The notes under the pieces were generated by a model. That model was given only the letters and a program-made list of their open reading frames with translations, did no database searches and was not told the origin of the DNA. The translations under genes were made by a program, and so were the position numbers. Below are positions 18,352 through 26,060 of a stretch of 64,000 nt of DNA, one piece after another. Source of the DNA: Bacteroidales bacterium (GTDB lineage Bacteria; Bacteroidota; Bacteroidia; Bacteroidales; UBA932); contig JAGAAF010000045.1 in assembly GCA_017615435.1 (NCBI GenBank), positions 1 to 64,000 on the forward strand, given 5' to 3'. The number at the start of each line of letters is the position of its first letter. Positions within the stretch are counted from its first letter, which is position 1.

Positions 18352-18484
18352 CCGGCGCTTTTTTCGCCTGTTTCGGCGCCGGATAGCGTGTTTTCGTTCT
18401 CTCTGGCGCTTATTTCGCCCTTTTTGGCGCCGATTAGCGTGTTTTTCCTTCATCCGGCGCCATTTCGGCCAGTTTTAGCGCCGG
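18352..18484 (+). repeat. Three-unit hairpin array, 51-nt period, arms CCGGCGC/GCGCCGG
   Basis: Units at 18352-18382, ~18403-18433 and 18454-18484, each an inverted repeat around a 17-nt T-rich loop, spaced exactly 51 bases. Units 1 and 3 have perfect 7-bp arms; unit 2 keeps the core GGCGC/GCGCC. Same architecture as the arrays at 34020, 40121 and 57859 but with different arm sequence. The T-rich strand matches the coding strand of the cyclophilin gene upstream. The array ends about 20 bases before the 3' end of the convergent glycosyltransferase. Confidence 0.88.
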
Positions 18485-18504
18485 ATAACGAAGAATATGG
18501 TGAT

Positions 18505-19671
18505 CTAGAACATCTTCTTCCGGGCGATGAGGTCGCGGTAGCGAAGGAGCACTTCGTCCACGACGTTTTCCCAGCTGCGGACGATGGTGTGTGAGGCTTC
18601 GATGCCGGCGCGGCGGACAAGGTCGCGGTTGGCGGCGAGGCCTCTGAGTTTATTCTCGAAGGATTCGATGCTGTTTTCGATGAGGAAACCGTTGTAGTCG
18701 TCCTGAAGGATGGTGGAAGCCGTGCTGTCCTTGACCATCACGGCCGGAGTGTGCAGGGCGGCTGCTTCGCGCACGACCAGCGGAGCGTTGTCATAGAGCG
18801 ACGGGAAGAGGAAGAGGTCCGCTACTGCGTAGTACTTCTTGATCTGCGCACGGTCGGTGAGCACGCCCACGAACGTGGTCTTGTCCTCCAGGCCCTTTTC
18901 GCGCACCATACGCTTCATATCCTCGGCGGCATAGCCAGTGCCCACGAAGAACATCCTGAACGGGAGGTCCTTTATCTGCTCGAGGGTCTCTATGATGAAG
19001 CGTGTTCCTTTTTCCCAAATGTGCTGACCGACGAAAAGGAGCACGAATTCGTCGCGGCCGACACCCAGTTCGTCGCGGACGCTGGCGAAATACTCGTCGG
19101 AGTAGTCTGCGACCAGGTCGCTTCCGTTGTCCACCACCTGGACTTCACCCTTGAATCCGTAATCGTAGATCACCTCCTTGACCGACTCCTGGGGCACCCA
19201 GACCTCGTCGGCCTGCTGGTAGAATGCGATGATGGTTTTAATGACCTCGTCCACCACGATTCCGCTCTTCAGGACGCGCTTGAAGTCGTCGCGGTATTTG
19301 GAGTGGAAGGTGGCGACCATAGGGATGTTCTGCACTTTCGCTATCCTGAGGGCCGCTTTGCCCGAACTGAACGGACAGTGGGCGTGGACTATCTTGAACT
19401 GCCTTTGGAGGAGCCTCGAAAGATATATCGGGTCCATCTCGGCCATACCGGTCACATAAGGATGACGGAAGGGAACGGGGATGGATGGATATCCGAGAAC
19501 TTCGTAGTCGTTTTTGCTATAATCCGCGGAGGGAACGTTGGGTGTGATAACGCCGACACCTCCAACTTTCTTCTGGAGCCAATATGCGTAATTCTCCACA
19601 CAAACCGACACGCCGTCCATAATTGGAGGGAATGCGTCGCAGCAGAGACCAATATTCAGATTTTCAGCCAT
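18505..19671 (-). CDS. GT4-family glycosyltransferase
   Basis: 388 residues. Two Rossmann-like halves of a GT-B enzyme: N-half with IGLCCDAFPPIMDGVSVCVE and IVHAHCPFSSGKAALRIAKV, C-half with FVLLFVGQHIWEKGTRFIIE and the nucleotide-sugar site LFLFPSLYDNAPLVVREAAA (the E-x7-E region). It resembles diacylglycerol- or sugar-lipid-forming glucosyltransferases and 1,2-diacylglycerol 3-glucosyltransferase-like GT4 enzymes. No partner glycan genes adjoin it. Monocistronic by its own -7 element and a 33-base gap from queF. Acceptor and donor are unknown; NDP-hexose is usual for the family. Confidence 0.9.
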   Translation of the reverse strand: MAENLNIGLCCDAFPPIMDGVSVCVENYAYWLQKKVGGVGVITPNVPSADYSKNDYEVLGYPSIPVPFRHPYVTGMAEMDPIYLSRLLQRQFKIVHAHCPFSSGKAALRIAKVQNIPMVATFHSKYRDDFKRVLKSGIVVDEVIKTIIAFYQQADEVWVPQESVKEVIYDYGFKGEVQVVDNGSDLVADYSDEYFASVRDELGVGRDEFVLLFVGQHIWEKGTRFIIETLEQIKDLPFRMFFVGTGYAAEDMKRMVREKGLEDKTTFVGVLTDRAQIKKYYAVADLFLFPSLYDNAPLVVREAAALHTPAVMVKDSTASTILQDDYNGFLIENSIESFENKLRGLAANRDLVRRAGIEASHTIVRSWENVVDEVLLRYRDLIARKKMF

Positions 19672-19691
19672 AGTTTAATCGTTTGCGGGTG

Positions 19692-19699
19692 CAAAGATA
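19692..19699 (-). promoter_or_regulatory. -7 promoter element TATCTTTG for the GT4 gene
   Basis: Plus-strand CAAAGATA, twenty bases upstream of the glycosyltransferase start; perfect TAnnTTTG match. Confidence 0.6.
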
Positions 19700-19704
19700 A
19701 ACAA

Positions 19705-20166
19705 TTATTCGTGTGTGGCGAAACGCTGCTCGGCTAGTTTCTCGTACTTGGTGCCCGGACGGCCATAGTTGGCATACGGGTAGATGGAGATGCCTCCGCG
19801 CGGTGTGAACAGACCGGTCACTTCGATATATTTGGGGTCCATCAGCTTGATGAGGTCCTTCATTATTTTGTTGACGCAGTCTTCGTGGAAGTCGCCGTGG
19901 TTGCGGAAACTGAAAAGATAGAGCTTGAGGCTCTTGCTTTCAACCATCTTCACGTCGGGAATGTATGAGATACGTATCTCCGCGAAGTCCGGCTGTCCCG
20001 TAATCGGGCAGAGCGAGGTGAATTCGGGACAGTTGAAACGAACCCAGTAGTCGTTTTCCTTATGCAGGTTCTCGAAGGTCTCGAGCACTTCGGGAGCATA
20101 GTCCCAGGTGTATTCAGTCTTGTTGCCGAGGGCGCTGAGGTCCCCGCGTTCTCTTGCTTTTGCCAT
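19705..20166 (-). CDS. queF: NADPH-dependent 7-cyano-7-deazaguanine reductase (preQ0 to preQ1)
   Basis: 153 residues, the short unimodular (T-fold) type. Seen: [20 protein letters not shown] with the thioimide-forming Cys53 and the nearby Asp60, and the NADPH/substrate region [20 protein letters not shown]. The enzyme makes preQ1, the base inserted into tRNA by Tgt on the way to queuosine. It lies one base after yhhQ on the same transcript, which joins precursor uptake and reduction. Length matches the YkvM-type family. Assignment is secure. Confidence 0.97.
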   Translation of the reverse strand: MAKARERGDLSALGNKTEYTWDYAPEVLETFENLHKENDYWVRFNCPEFTSLCPITGQPDFAEIRISYIPDVKMVESKSLKLYLFSFRNHGDFHEDCVNKIMKDLIKLMDPKYIEVTGLFTPRGGISIYPYANYGRPGTKYEKLAEQRFATHE

Positions 20167-20167
20167 A

Positions 20168-20863
20168 CTATTCTGCGAGTTTGAAGGGGTTGTACGAGAT
20201 GTTTTCGTCGAAGGTGTCCATACCTTCCGACTGCTTTAGTTTACGGACGATGACGGTTGTGAGCGGCAGTATGACCAGCTCATAGAGGACCTTGGCGGTC
20301 ACCTGGGTGAGCGTCATCGTAAGAATGACCCTCCCGGGAAGGACGCCCGCGAATGCTATGGGCATAAAGACGGCCGAGTCGGTCAGTTCGCCCGCGAGCG
20401 ATGAGAGTATGGCGCGCCAGCCGAAGCCGCGGCCTTTGGTGGCCACCTTCATCCTTGACATCACCCACGCGTTCACGGTGCTGCCGCACACGAATGCGAG
20501 CAGGGATCCCACCATCGAGCGCGGTACGAATCCGAAGACCTGGTCGAAGTTGTCCGCAATCTCACGGCTGTCCGCAAAGCGCGGTGACGGAAGATTCGTC
20601 ACAATCAACGAAGCTATCGTCACAAGAAGGCACATTGCAAACCCCGTCCATATGACGGTCTGGGCCTTTTTGTAACCGTAGACTTCCGTGAGGCAGTCGT
20701 TGATTATATAAGAAATCGGGAAAAGAATAACTGCGCCAGGAAGCTGGAAGGGGAGCGATCCCACCTGCCAGAGTCTGGGGACGAATAAATTGGATGTGAC
20801 GAGGCAAACGTTGAAGACGATTGCCAACACCAGAAATATCGGTGTGTAAGTTGTTTTGCTCAT
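20168..20863 (-). CDS. yhhQ: Queuosine precursor transporter, VUT/YhhQ family
   Basis: 231 residues, about six membrane helices. Start taken at the CAT at 20861-20863 ([13 protein letters not shown]): a longer frame extends upstream through the promoter but lacks family similarity. Seen: [24 protein letters not shown]-type motif ([20 protein letters not shown]), the hallmark of this family, and [16 protein letters not shown]. In E. coli YhhQ imports preQ0/preQ1. Its coupling to queF here supports import of preQ0. A 57-base structured leader separates the promoter from the start. Confidence 0.93.
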   Translation of the reverse strand: MSKTTYTPIFLVLAIVFNVCLVTSNLFVPRLWQVGSLPFQLPGAVILFPISYIINDCLTEVYGYKKAQTVIWTGFAMCLLVTIASLIVTNLPSPRFADSREIADNFDQVFGFVPRSMVGSLLAFVCGSTVNAWVMSRMKVATKGRGFGWRAILSSLAGELTDSAVFMPIAFAGVLPGRVILTMTLTQVTAKVLYELVILPLTTVIVRKLKQSEGMDTFDENISYNPFKLAE

Positions 20864-20934
20864 TTTTCTTGTTTTTATAGTGGTACCAAGCACACTTGGA
20901 CGGCCCTCCGGCCATTTCCTCGGGGGCAAAGGTA
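20864..20934 (-). promoter_or_regulatory. Promoter and structured leader of yhhQ-queF
   Basis: -7 element TACCTTTG (plus-strand CAAAGGTA, 20927-20934) then a ~60-base leader containing GGCC-GGAG-GGCC and CCAAG-TGTG-CTTGG hairpins and a TATAAAAAC run before the start. Queuosine genes are often under preQ1 riboswitches, but the known preQ1-I consensus is not evident here. Reported as a candidate leader only. Confidence 0.4.
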
Positions 20935-21032
20935 TGAAAATTTTTTCTTTCTGAAAAAAACGTCTCTTTGTGACGAAAGATTTGCCCTGTGACCAATGAT
21001 TGACTTCCTTTGCTTCAAATAACCGGACAGCT

Positions 21033-22226
21033 ATGGAACGCTTTGCCAGATTTCTTTTCGTACTCATCATTATAGGCTCCTGCTCGAAGATACCGGGAGC
21101 AATCTCCCTCAGAAGGGGCGATACGCTTCATCGCGACATCCATCGCGAGAGTGATATGCAGACTAATGGGTTTTCTGGCCAGGCAGACAGCATTCCATTG
21201 TTCGATGAGCCCGAGGTGCCTCCGCACATCTATGCCTGCGGAGTCGAGCATCCTGAATCGGATGCGCCGACTATGGTCGTCTTCAAGGACGGGGTCCGAG
21301 TTTTTGAATATACACTGAAAGTACCATCTACGGATGCGGATGCGCATTTCCTGGACCGGGGAGATATGTACGTTGCGGTAACGGAAGGACTGTTCACAAC
21401 AGTTTATAAAAACGGCGTCAAAGAGTTCTCATTCCCTGGCAGGGAATATATCTCAGCTCTGGTTAGGCGGGAAGACGGCGTGTGGACACTCGGTGCGGAC
21501 CGTGGCGGCGACGGCTTTGCGCTCAGGCGCGACGGCGTGCAGGTATTTGCAAAAACCAGCGGCATTCCCGGTCGGCTTTATCAAGACTGCGGATCCCTTT
21601 ACTTCGATTATTCCCTCAAGATGGGCGATAAGACCTTCCGGTACTTGGTAAAAGATGGAGACGATTTCGCCCTGACCTCACCGCACGGCGGCGAATTGCG
21701 GGCGGTTTCCGTTTCGCACGGGGAGATGTGGTTCCTGGAAGACGACGAGGACGGCTGGATGCTGTCGTGCGGAAACAGGGAGTATCATTACCCGGAGCGG
21801 CCTGGATTCTCTTTCAGGTCGGCTGAACTGTTCGGCAAAGAAGATGGGTGCTCGGCAGCAATCAATCTGGTGGCAGCGGCGGTCGGAATGCCTGCAGAAC
21901 TGGTCTGTTCGGAAGAGGAAACCTGGCTCAAGGGCGGCGGCAGCGGCTCGTATCACTATTTCGAAAATGAGCCTGACGTGCATCTGACTCTCACGCGAGA
22001 TATGAGCCAACTGTCCGTCAGTAGTTTTGGTTTCAAGGGGGAGGAGAGAATAGACAGCATCCGCTTCGAAGGAGCCCGCTGCGCTATGCAGTATTGTGGC
22101 CAGATTTACCTGGCCTGCACACCCATTGACGGTTCGCAGCCTTTTATTTGGAAACGCGGCAATATGCGTATGCCGCTCGATCTTCAGGGTTATCTGACAG
22201 GGATATATGTGGCGGCGCCTGATTGA
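21033..22226 (+). CDS. Uncharacterised lipoprotein with repeated beta-strand motifs
   Basis: 397 residues, not recognised. ATG 21033 chosen because it begins a lipoprotein signal peptide with lipobox IGSC (Cys17). The body contains a recurring motif, VFKDGVRVFEYTL, VYKNGVKEFSF and LRRDGVQVFAKT, spaced ~50 residues, and many short strands, suggesting a beta-propeller or WG-repeat-like solenoid. A weak promoter-like TTCCTTTG lies at 21004-21011. It is divergent from yhhQ and convergent with tsaE (two-base gap), so it is probably monocistronic. Probably a cell-envelope protein; no enzymatic motif seen. Confidence 0.7.
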   Translation: MERFARFLFVLIIIGSCSKIPGAISLRRGDTLHRDIHRESDMQTNGFSGQADSIPLFDEPEVPPHIYACGVEHPESDAPTMVVFKDGVRVFEYTLKVPSTDADAHFLDRGDMYVAVTEGLFTTVYKNGVKEFSFPGREYISALVRREDGVWTLGADRGGDGFALRRDGVQVFAKTSGIPGRLYQDCGSLYFDYSLKMGDKTFRYLVKDGDDFALTSPHGGELRAVSVSHGEMWFLEDDEDGWMLSCGNREYHYPERPGFSFRSAELFGKEDGCSAAINLVAAAVGMPAELVCSEEETWLKGGGSGSYHYFENEPDVHLTLTRDMSQLSVSSFGFKGEERIDSIRFEGARCAMQYCGQIYLACTPIDGSQPFIWKRGNMRMPLDLQGYLTGIYVAAPD

Positions 22227-22228
22227 GG

Positions 22229-22660
22229 TTAGTCCTCCCAGCGGAGGAGGCGGGCACCGTCTTCAAGCACGGAGATGGAGACTTTGAGAGTCTCTTCCGG
22301 AAGAAGGTTTTCGATATTCTCCGGCCACTCCATCAGGCACAGACAGCCGCTGTCCAGGTAGTCGTAAAGACCAATATCCAGAGCTTCGGAGTCCTTTTCG
22401 ATACGATAGAAGTCGAAGTGGAAAACGGAATTACCCTTTGCCGTGCGGTATTCGTTCACGATTGCGAAGGTAGGGGAACTCATCGCGTCCTCGCGCACTC
22501 CCAGTTCACGGCAGATTGCCGTGGTGAAAGTGGTCTTCCCGGCGCCCATCGGGGCATAAAAGGCAATAAGGTTATGCCCGGCCGTCTGCGAGAGAAACTC
22601 CTTCGCGGCAGCGTCTATCTCCGACAAACTAGCAATCTTGATTTCGTGAATCATATTCAT
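22229..22660 (-). CDS. tsaE: tRNA threonylcarbamoyladenosine synthesis ATPase TsaE
   Basis: 143 residues from the MNMIHEIK start (22660); MIHEIK at 22654 is equally possible. Walker A is FYAPMGAGKTTFTTAICREL; SSPTFAIVNEYRTAKG and FHFDFYRIEKDSEALDIG, then the LMEWPENIENLLPE ending, are diagnostic of the YjeE/TsaE family. It works with TsaB and TsaD (not in this window) in t6A formation on ANN-decoding tRNAs. A -7 element lies 25 bases upstream, in the 41-base gap to the divergent yifB. Confidence 0.96.
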   Translation of the reverse strand: MNMIHEIKIASLSEIDAAAKEFLSQTAGHNLIAFYAPMGAGKTTFTTAICRELGVREDAMSSPTFAIVNEYRTAKGNSVFHFDFYRIEKDSEALDIGLYDYLDSGCLCLMEWPENIENLLPEETLKVSISVLEDGARLLRWED

Positions 22661-22685
22661 CCGGCAGGGGCTGACTCCGCCGGCA

Positions 22686-22693
22686 CAAAGATA
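22686..22693 (-). promoter_or_regulatory. -7 promoter element TATCTTTG for tsaE
   Basis: Plus-strand CAAAGATA, 25 bases upstream of the tsaE start. No matching element was seen for the divergent yifB. Confidence 0.55.
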
Positions 22694-22701
22694 AGTAAAA
22701 A

Positions 22702-24240
22702 ATGCTGACACACGTATATGGAGCAAAGTGCATCGGGATCGATGCTATAGGCGTCATTGTGGAGGTGGACATCTCGCTCGGGATTGGGATACACCTCTGC
22801 GGTCTGGCGGACGTCGCCGTGAAAGAAAGCCTGATGAGGACGGTGACCGCTCTCCAAAGCCTGGGATTCAGAATCCCTGGGAAGAAAATTGTAATCAATC
22901 TGGCACCTGCCGATACGCACAAAAACGGATCGGGCTATGACCTTCCAATAGCGATAGGCATAATAGCGGCATCCGAGCAGGCTCCGCTTCCCCGCCTGGA
23001 ACGCTTCCTGCTAATGGGAGAGTTAGGGCTGGACGGGTCGGTGAGGGCAGTGCCCGGAGGATTGCCCACTGCGGAGCTGGCCAGGAAATCGGGCTTCGAA
23101 GGATGCATATTGCCCTACGAGTCCGCGATGGAAGCGGCGCAGCTTGAGGGAATCAAAGTCTATGGAGTCCGGTCTATGGATGAGGTTATAAGGATACTGG
23201 GCGGCTCGCTCGACTCTGAAGCCTTGTGCGTGTCCGGTTCCGTGCCGCAAGACCCGGAGCCGCCTAGGCCCGAGGTAGACTTCGCCGACATAATCGGCCA
23301 GGAACAGGCTAAACGCGGGGTGGAAATTGCCGCGTGCGGCGGGCACTGTCTGATTCTGGTGGGCAGTCCAGGTTCGGGCAAGAGTTCGCTGGCAAAGGCT
23401 ATGGCGGGGATAATGCCGCCTCTGACGATGGAGGAGTCGCTGGTGACCAGCAAGATATACTCCGTCGCCGGCAGGGGCAACCTCCGATGCGGGTTCCTGC
23501 GTTCGCGGCCCTTCCGCTCTCCGCATTACTCCGCTTCGCTTCCCGCCATCATCGGTGGCGGAGGCGGCGACGGGGTATTTCCAGGGGAGGTCTCACTCGC
23601 ACATTCGGGCGTGCTCTTTCTCGATGAATTCGCACATATGCCGAAAGCCACGGTGGAGGCTCTGCGCGGGCCGCTGGAAGACCGCAAAGTCACTATCTCA
23701 AGGCTTAAAACCAAGGTGGAGTATCCTGCTTCGTTCACATTGGTCGCTGCCTCGAATCCCTGTCCGTGCGGCTATTACGGCGAGGGCGACCGTTGTACCT
23801 GCACCCCATCTCAGCGTATAGCATACCTCTCGAAACTAAGCGGTCCCATTATGGATCGAATAGACCTGCAGGTGCTTGTGCGAAGTATCTCGCCCTCGAA
23901 AATCGCGGAGCGCGCGTCCCATCCCGCGGAGCCGTCGGCGGCAGTCGCCGCCAGAGTGCTCAAAGCGCGGGACATCCAGCGCCGCCGTTTTTTCGGAGAG
24001 ACCATCAACTGCAACGCGGAGATGAACAACCGGCAGATCGAGACCTACTGCAAACTCTCTCCGGAATGTCAGGAAACTATGCGGCAATTACTGACCAGGA
24101 TGAAGTTCTCAATGCGCGCCTACTACCGCATTATCAAAGTCGCCAGAACCATCGCCGATCTCGAAGGAGTCCCGGACATCTGCGTCCATCATCTCACCGA
24201 AGCAGCCGGCTACCGCTTCCTCGATCGGCAAAATAATTAA
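22702..24240 (+). CDS. comM: YifB/ComM-family Mg-chelatase-like AAA+ ATPase
   Basis: 512 residues. Order: N-terminal ChlI/Lon-protease-like domain (IGIDAIGVIVEVDISLGIGI), AAA+ core with Walker A LVGSPGSGKSSLAKAMAG and Walker B VLFLDEFAHMPKATVEALRG, sensor ASNPCPCGYYGEGDRCTC with a Cys cluster, and C-terminal MCM-like helix region. In ComM-studied bacteria the protein is a hexameric helicase that extends branch migration during natural transformation. Full length for the family. The role in this organism is unproven, because yifB is widespread in non-competent bacteria. Confidence 0.94.
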   Translation: MLTHVYGAKCIGIDAIGVIVEVDISLGIGIHLCGLADVAVKESLMRTVTALQSLGFRIPGKKIVINLAPADTHKNGSGYDLPIAIGIIAASEQAPLPRLERFLLMGELGLDGSVRAVPGGLPTAELARKSGFEGCILPYESAMEAAQLEGIKVYGVRSMDEVIRILGGSLDSEALCVSGSVPQDPEPPRPEVDFADIIGQEQAKRGVEIAACGGHCLILVGSPGSGKSSLAKAMAGIMPPLTMEESLVTSKIYSVAGRGNLRCGFLRSRPFRSPHYSASLPAIIGGGGGDGVFPGEVSLAHSGVLFLDEFAHMPKATVEALRGPLEDRKVTISRLKTKVEYPASFTLVAASNPCPCGYYGEGDRCTCTPSQRIAYLSKLSGPIMDRIDLQVLVRSISPSKIAERASHPAEPSAAVAARVLKARDIQRRRFFGETINCNAEMNNRQIETYCKLSPECQETMRQLLTRMKFSMRAYYRIIKVARTIADLEGVPDICVHHLTEAAGYRFLDRQNN

Positions 24241-24263
24241 TTTGGAAGTAGTACTATTTTTAG

Positions 24264-24271
24264 TATCTTTG
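24264..24271 (+). promoter_or_regulatory. -7 promoter element TATCTTTG touching the hicA start
   Basis: Only one base separates this perfect -7 match from the hicA ATG, so the ATG would be inside or at the very 5' end of the transcript. Confidence 0.55.
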
Positions 24272-24272
24272 T

Positions 24273-24527
24273 ATGAGCACGAAAGAAAAATTGATAGAAC
24301 GGTTCAAGACAATACCGTCAGATTTTTCCTTTGATGAACTTGTCAGGCTGTTGGGTGCCTTTGGATATGACTTAAGCAACAAAGGAGCAACGTCGGGATC
24401 AAGAGTTGAATTCGTAAAAAAAGGAGATGATAGTATCATTATTCACCGGCCGCATCCTGGTAATATTGTTAAAAGATGCTATCTGAAGCTGATTCAGTAT
24501 AGATTAAAAGCTAAACAACTGATTTGA
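24273..24527 (+). CDS. hicA: HicA-family mRNA interferase toxin
   Basis: 84 residues, dsRBD-like fold of the HicA type. Seen: LVRLLGAFGYDLSNKGATSGSRVEF and the essential histidine in IIIHRPHPGN followed by IVKRCYLKLIQ. HicA toxins cleave mRNA and are neutralised by the adjacent HicB. It precedes its antitoxin by one base, in the usual hicA-hicB order. Base composition is more AT-rich than the neighbouring yifB, in line with horizontal acquisition. Whether it is active is untested. Confidence 0.9.
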   Translation: MSTKEKLIERFKTIPSDFSFDELVRLLGAFGYDLSNKGATSGSRVEFVKKGDDSIIIHRPHPGNIVKRCYLKLIQYRLKAKQLI

Positions 24528-24528
24528 A

Positions 24529-24861
24529 ATGGGAACAATGAAGTACAAAGGTTATTCGGGAAGCATAAAGTATTCCGATGAAGATAAATGCTTTTATGGA
24601 TCGGTACTGGGCCTAAGGAAGAATCTGATAATGTTTGAAGGAGATTCTGTTGCCTCTTTACAAAAAGACTTTGAAGAGACAATTGATTTCTATTTGGCTA
24701 ATTGCAAAGAACGAAACGAGAAACCAGAAACGCCCCATAGCGGGAAACTCGTTCTTCGAATCTCTTCGAAGCTCCACGGCGAAGCGGCCGAGAAGGCCGC
24801 CGACGAGGGTATCAGCCTGAATGAATTTATCAATCGGGCTATTCAGATGGCGGTAAGGTAG
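24529..24861 (+). CDS. hicB: HicB-family antitoxin with C-terminal RHH domain
   Basis: 110 residues. N-terminal degraded-RNase-H-like HicB domain (YKGYSGSIKYSDEDKCFYGS VLGL-type, then MFEGDSVASLQKDFEETIDF) and a C-terminal ribbon-helix-helix segment (LRISSKLHGEAAEKAADEGI, SLNEFINRAIQ) that would bind the promoter. It should bind HicA and repress the operon. The start may be ATG 24529 or the internal ATG 24538 (MKYKGY). The last third is visibly more GC-rich than the first two-thirds. Convergent with the EnvC-like gene, five bases apart. Confidence 0.92.
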   Translation: MGTMKYKGYSGSIKYSDEDKCFYGSVLGLRKNLIMFEGDSVASLQKDFEETIDFYLANCKERNEKPETPHSGKLVLRISSKLHGEAAEKAADEGISLNEFINRAIQMAVR

Positions 24862-24866
24862 GGCAC

Positions 24867-26060
24867 TTACTGCAGCCAGAGTTCGGGGTCCTGGGGGGCG
24901 GTGATGTGCCAGAGCTGGAAGTGGAGCTGGGTCTCGCCTGAGATGGTGTCGACTGTGCCGAGGATGTCGCCGACCTTCACTTTGTCGCCGGTGTTCACGC
25001 GAACTTCGCGAAGCTTGCAATAGAAGGTGTAATACTCTCCGTGCTGGACAAGCACGCACTGGTTGTACCCCGGCATCATAGCCACATTTTTAACCGTGCC
25101 GTTGAAGACGGCCTTGACGGGCTCGCCGGCACCGGTGGCTATATTGCAGCCGTTGTTGAACGGCATTTTCACATTGGTGTACACGGGGTGATTGTGCTGC
25201 CCGTACTGCCAGACCACGGTCCCGCGGACCGGCCACGGCAGTTTGCCCTTGTTGGCCGCGAACTCGTTTGACAGTTTCACGTCCACCTCGCTCTTCGGGC
25301 TGCTCTTTCCGGTCGCGCCCTTCTTGCCGCCAGTTTTGCCGGCTGCTTCCTTGGCCACGAACTCTCTGATGGCCTTGTTGAGGGCTTCGGCCTCCTTCTG
25401 CTTCTGGGCCAGTTTTTTTTCGTAGGCGGCGCGGCCCTTCTTGAGCTTGTCCACCATAGCCTTTTCGCTCTTTTCGTCCGCCTTCAGGCTCTGAAGTTCG
25501 CTCGAGCGCGTCTTTAGCAGCGCCAGTTCCTCCGCTTTCAGCGAATCAAGCGCTGCCATCTGGCGCTCGAGATGCTCCTTCTGCCCGCGTATCTCCCGGG
25601 CCTGGGCGCGCATATCCTCCGACATACTGTGGAGATAATTGTAGCGCCGAAGGATCTGACCGAAGTCCTTGCCCGAAAAGATGTAGGTCAGCCACATCCT
25701 TGTGTCGCGGTTGACGTAGGCCTTTTGAATGAGGACTTCGTATGCGTCGAGCATCATATGGTAACGGTCCTCAGCCTTCGTGATATCTTTCTTTTTCGCG
25801 CCTATCCGCCTGTTGGTCGCGTCGATCTCCCTGCCGAGCTCGGCGGCGAGCTCCTTGCCTGCGGCGATCTTCTTCCGCGTGAGCGTCAGCTGCGCCGCGG
25901 CGTCCGAGCTCTGGGCCTCGTTGGCCTTGATCTGCTTGTCAAGTTCCGCGATTTCATTCTGGACCTTGGAGAGCTTCTTCTGCATATCGTCTTTCTTCTC
26001 GCCTGAGGCCGGGGCCGCAGCGAGAATAACCAAAGCGACTATGCACAGGAACCGTTTCAT
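24867..26060 (-). CDS. EnvC-like murein hydrolase activator with degenerate LytM (M23) domain
   Basis: 397 residues: signal peptide (ending near APASG), long coiled coil (~residues 25-245, heptad-rich, Lys/Glu/Ala), Gly/Lys/Ser linker, and C-terminal LytM domain (~275-397: LPWPVRGTVVWQYGQHNHPV). In active M23 peptidases zinc is held by HxxxD and HxH; here the first motif reads NNGCNI and the second LHFQLW, so at least two ligands are missing. That, with the coiled coil, points to an EnvC/NlpD-type activator of cell-wall amidases at division sites, not a peptidase. Overlaps the TPR gene stop/start (ATGA), so the two are coupled. Confidence 0.88.
   Translation of the reverse strand: MKRFLCIVALVILAAAPASGEKKDDMQKKLSKVQNEIAELDKQIKANEAQSSDAAAQLTLTRKKIAAGKELAAELGREIDATNRRIGAKKKDITKAEDRYHMMLDAYEVLIQKAYVNRDTRMWLTYIFSGKDFGQILRRYNYLHSMSEDMRAQAREIRGQKEHLERQMAALDSLKAEELALLKTRSSELQSLKADEKSEKAMVDKLKKGRAAYEKKLAQKQKEAEALNKAIREFVAKEAAGKTGGKKGATGKSSPKSEVDVKLSNEFAANKGKLPWPVRGTVVWQYGQHNHPVYTNVKMPFNNGCNIATGAGEPVKAVFNGTVKNVAMMPGYNQCVLVQHGEYYTFYCKLREVRVNTGDKVKVGDILGTVDTISGETQLHFQLWHITAPQDPELWLQ

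Noticed and set aside
18352..18484. CRISPR array
   Set aside because: Regular 51-nt period at first suggested repeats and spacers, but only short palindromic arms are conserved, the array has three units and no cas gene is in the window.
20864..20934. Canonical preQ1-I riboswitch
   Set aside because: The expected conserved core and pseudoknot tail could not be matched; only reported as a candidate leader.
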